Shown here one piece after another: positions 62,761 to 64,000 of a DNA stretch of 64,000 nt. Under the pieces are notes generated by a model that saw only the letters and a list, made by a program, of their open reading frames with translations, did no database searches and was not told where the DNA came from. Each line of letters begins with the position of its first letter. Position 1 is the first letter of the stretch. A program made the translations under genes and the position numbers. This DNA is from Burhinus oedicnemus (lineage: Eukaryota; Chordata; Aves; Charadriiformes; Burhinidae): contig VFFE01007018.1 in NCBI GenBank assembly GCA_008921705.1, forward strand, positions 62,001 to 126,000, written 5' to 3'.

Positions 62761-64000
62761 GCATGCTCCCCACAACAACTTTACCGGTGATTTGTCACCC
62801 AGGTCCCCATGGTGCTGCGGGTGGCTCCGGTGCCCGCCCCCACGGTGCCACGGTCGCTCCTTGAGCCGTGAGATGGGATGGAATGGGATGGGTGGAGGAT
62901 GCCACTGTCCCCCGCACACGAGCAGGGCTCGCTCCGGGAACCTTGGTGAAGCGGCAGATGAAAGAGCAGAAGTATAAAATCCCTTTTCCTGCCCGGGATC
63001 CCTTTCTCCGCTCACTGGGCTGCGAGTGCAGGGGGTGGCCGCAGCCCCCGTGGGCACAGCGAGGCCGAGGCCATGCGCTGGGGCTGTGCGGGCACGTCCT
63101 CCCGGCCCCGAGCACTGGTGAGATGGAGGCGGGAGCGATGGAGACCGCCCCGTGCAGGAGACCGACGGAGCCTCGCTGTGCCCTCAGCTCGCTCAGGGAC
63201 CCCAGGTCCCCGGGGGATGAACCTGCTGCAGCAGCGGCTCCTCTAGAACAACCGCGCCAGCAAATCCCAGTTTTAGAAGAAACCTCTCCGTAAGCAGAAG
63301 CCTAAACAACAGGGTGCGCGAGGAGCCACGGTGCCCGCTTGCGCCAGGGCTGAGAGCAAGAGGAGGAGGTGACCTGATCCGGAGACCGGCGACAACGAGG
63401 AAAATCACTGAAGCCGGAGGAGCTCAGCACGTTGCGTCACGATGAGCGTTGCAGAGATGGTGAAGCTGCAACATCTGCCGTGTCCCGGGAGCGCAGAATT
63501 GTCTACTCGGCAAAAAATAAATCTCCTCGGGCTAGCTGTGCACGACCAAGGACACGGCAACACGGCACCCCGGTCCCTGTGTCAGCTCGTTGCATCCTGC
63601 GCCGTGCCCCTGTCATTAGCCGGCACGTAGGAGAGTAAGAGCAGGATTTACGCTCCTCAGCCCTCGTGCTGGGAGGTTTATGGCACCATAAAATGGCTGG
63701 GCTCTGAACAAACACAGCTGAGCAATTCGGCACGGCCCTCTGGTTTCCAAAGCTGCTTTACGATTCCCTTTTAACGCGACGGATTCCCTTTTACTGCAGG
63801 GGCTGATTAAAAGTACTGCTGGGATGGTGACCGTTCCCTCTCGCTCGGGGCACGGTGGTGCCAGGGCTCCCACCCAGAGCAGGGCAGGTGGGACGAGGAG
63901 CAGGGTCCTCCACGCTCCCCCTTTACGCCATGGGCAGCCAGACCGGGAGCGCTCTCCTCCTGCCCGTCAGGAATTAGCCCAGAATCGATTGGACCCACTC

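Larger units (their letters stand above)
47600..64000. other. Gene-free 3' flank with AT-rich islands
   Basis: No exon of a known protein is recognisable on either strand, including the CDCA8 (borealin) gene that follows EPHA10 in human as I remember it. The stretch alternates GC-rich sequence with islands rich in TAAT/ATTA cores at about 49,730-49,910, 50,930-51,240, 51,720-51,830, 58,120-58,300, 60,530-60,780, 61,390-61,620 and 62,440-62,760. These look like candidate regulatory elements of a developmental gene rather than random spacer. Two perfect or near-perfect short tandem duplications occur at 54,601 and 55,322. Confidence 0.6.

Noticed and set aside
47600..64000. Search for CDCA8 (borealin) exons on the minus strand
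   Set aside because: No translated frame resembles the protein; synteny expected from human is not visible within this window.
1..64000. CRISPR arrays, operons, prophage or bacterial-type systems
   Set aside because: The sequence is vertebrate genomic DNA with spliced exons; no regularly spaced repeats or prokaryotic gene layout exist here.

Overview
The window is vertebrate nuclear DNA. It holds one clear protein-coding gene on the + strand: EPHA10, which encodes the kinase-dead ephrin type-A receptor 10. I could place all 17 coding exons (5777..45703). They join in frame with matching splice phases into a predicted protein of 998 residues ending in Val-Gln-Val. Every intron is GT-AG except intron 10, which is GC-AG. 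The near-absence of recognisable LINE/SINE copies, the compact introns (several of 100-250 bp inside the kinase half) and the GC-rich character suggest a bird, probably a microchromosomal locus, or another sauropsid. No species is proven by the sequence.

Layout: 1-5.6 kb is 5' flank with no recognisable gene, including AT-rich blocks near 0.9-1.5 and 2.75-3.4 kb. A CpG-rich promoter with an inverted CCAAT box and a GC-box cluster lies at about 5.6-6.5 kb and covers exon 1. Exons 1-3 (5.8-9.15 kb) encode the signal peptide and ephrin-binding region. Intron 3 is very large (16.7 kb). Exons 4-7 (25.9-36.2 kb) encode the rest of the cysteine-rich region and two fibronectin III domains. Exon 8 (37.6 kb) encodes the membrane helix. 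Exons 9-15 (37.9-44.8 kb) encode the juxtamembrane segment and pseudokinase. Exons 16-17 (44.9-45.7 kb) encode the SAM domain and C-terminal PDZ-ligand-like tail. From 45.7 kb to 64 kb I find no coding exon; this part alternates GC-rich sequence with AT-rich, TAAT-rich islands that look like candidate conserved non-coding elements.

The most notable biology is in the receptor. The three signature catalytic positions are all changed (VAIK Lys to Gln664, HRD Asp to Ser757, DFG to Gly-Phe-Arg 775-777), and the activation-loop tyrosine is Phe. The glycine-rich loop, the alpha-C Glu and one juxtamembrane tyrosine (Tyr607) are kept. The protein is therefore expected to act as a non-catalytic ephrin receptor or co-receptor. 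No second gene, structural RNA, CRISPR array or intact mobile element could be supported.
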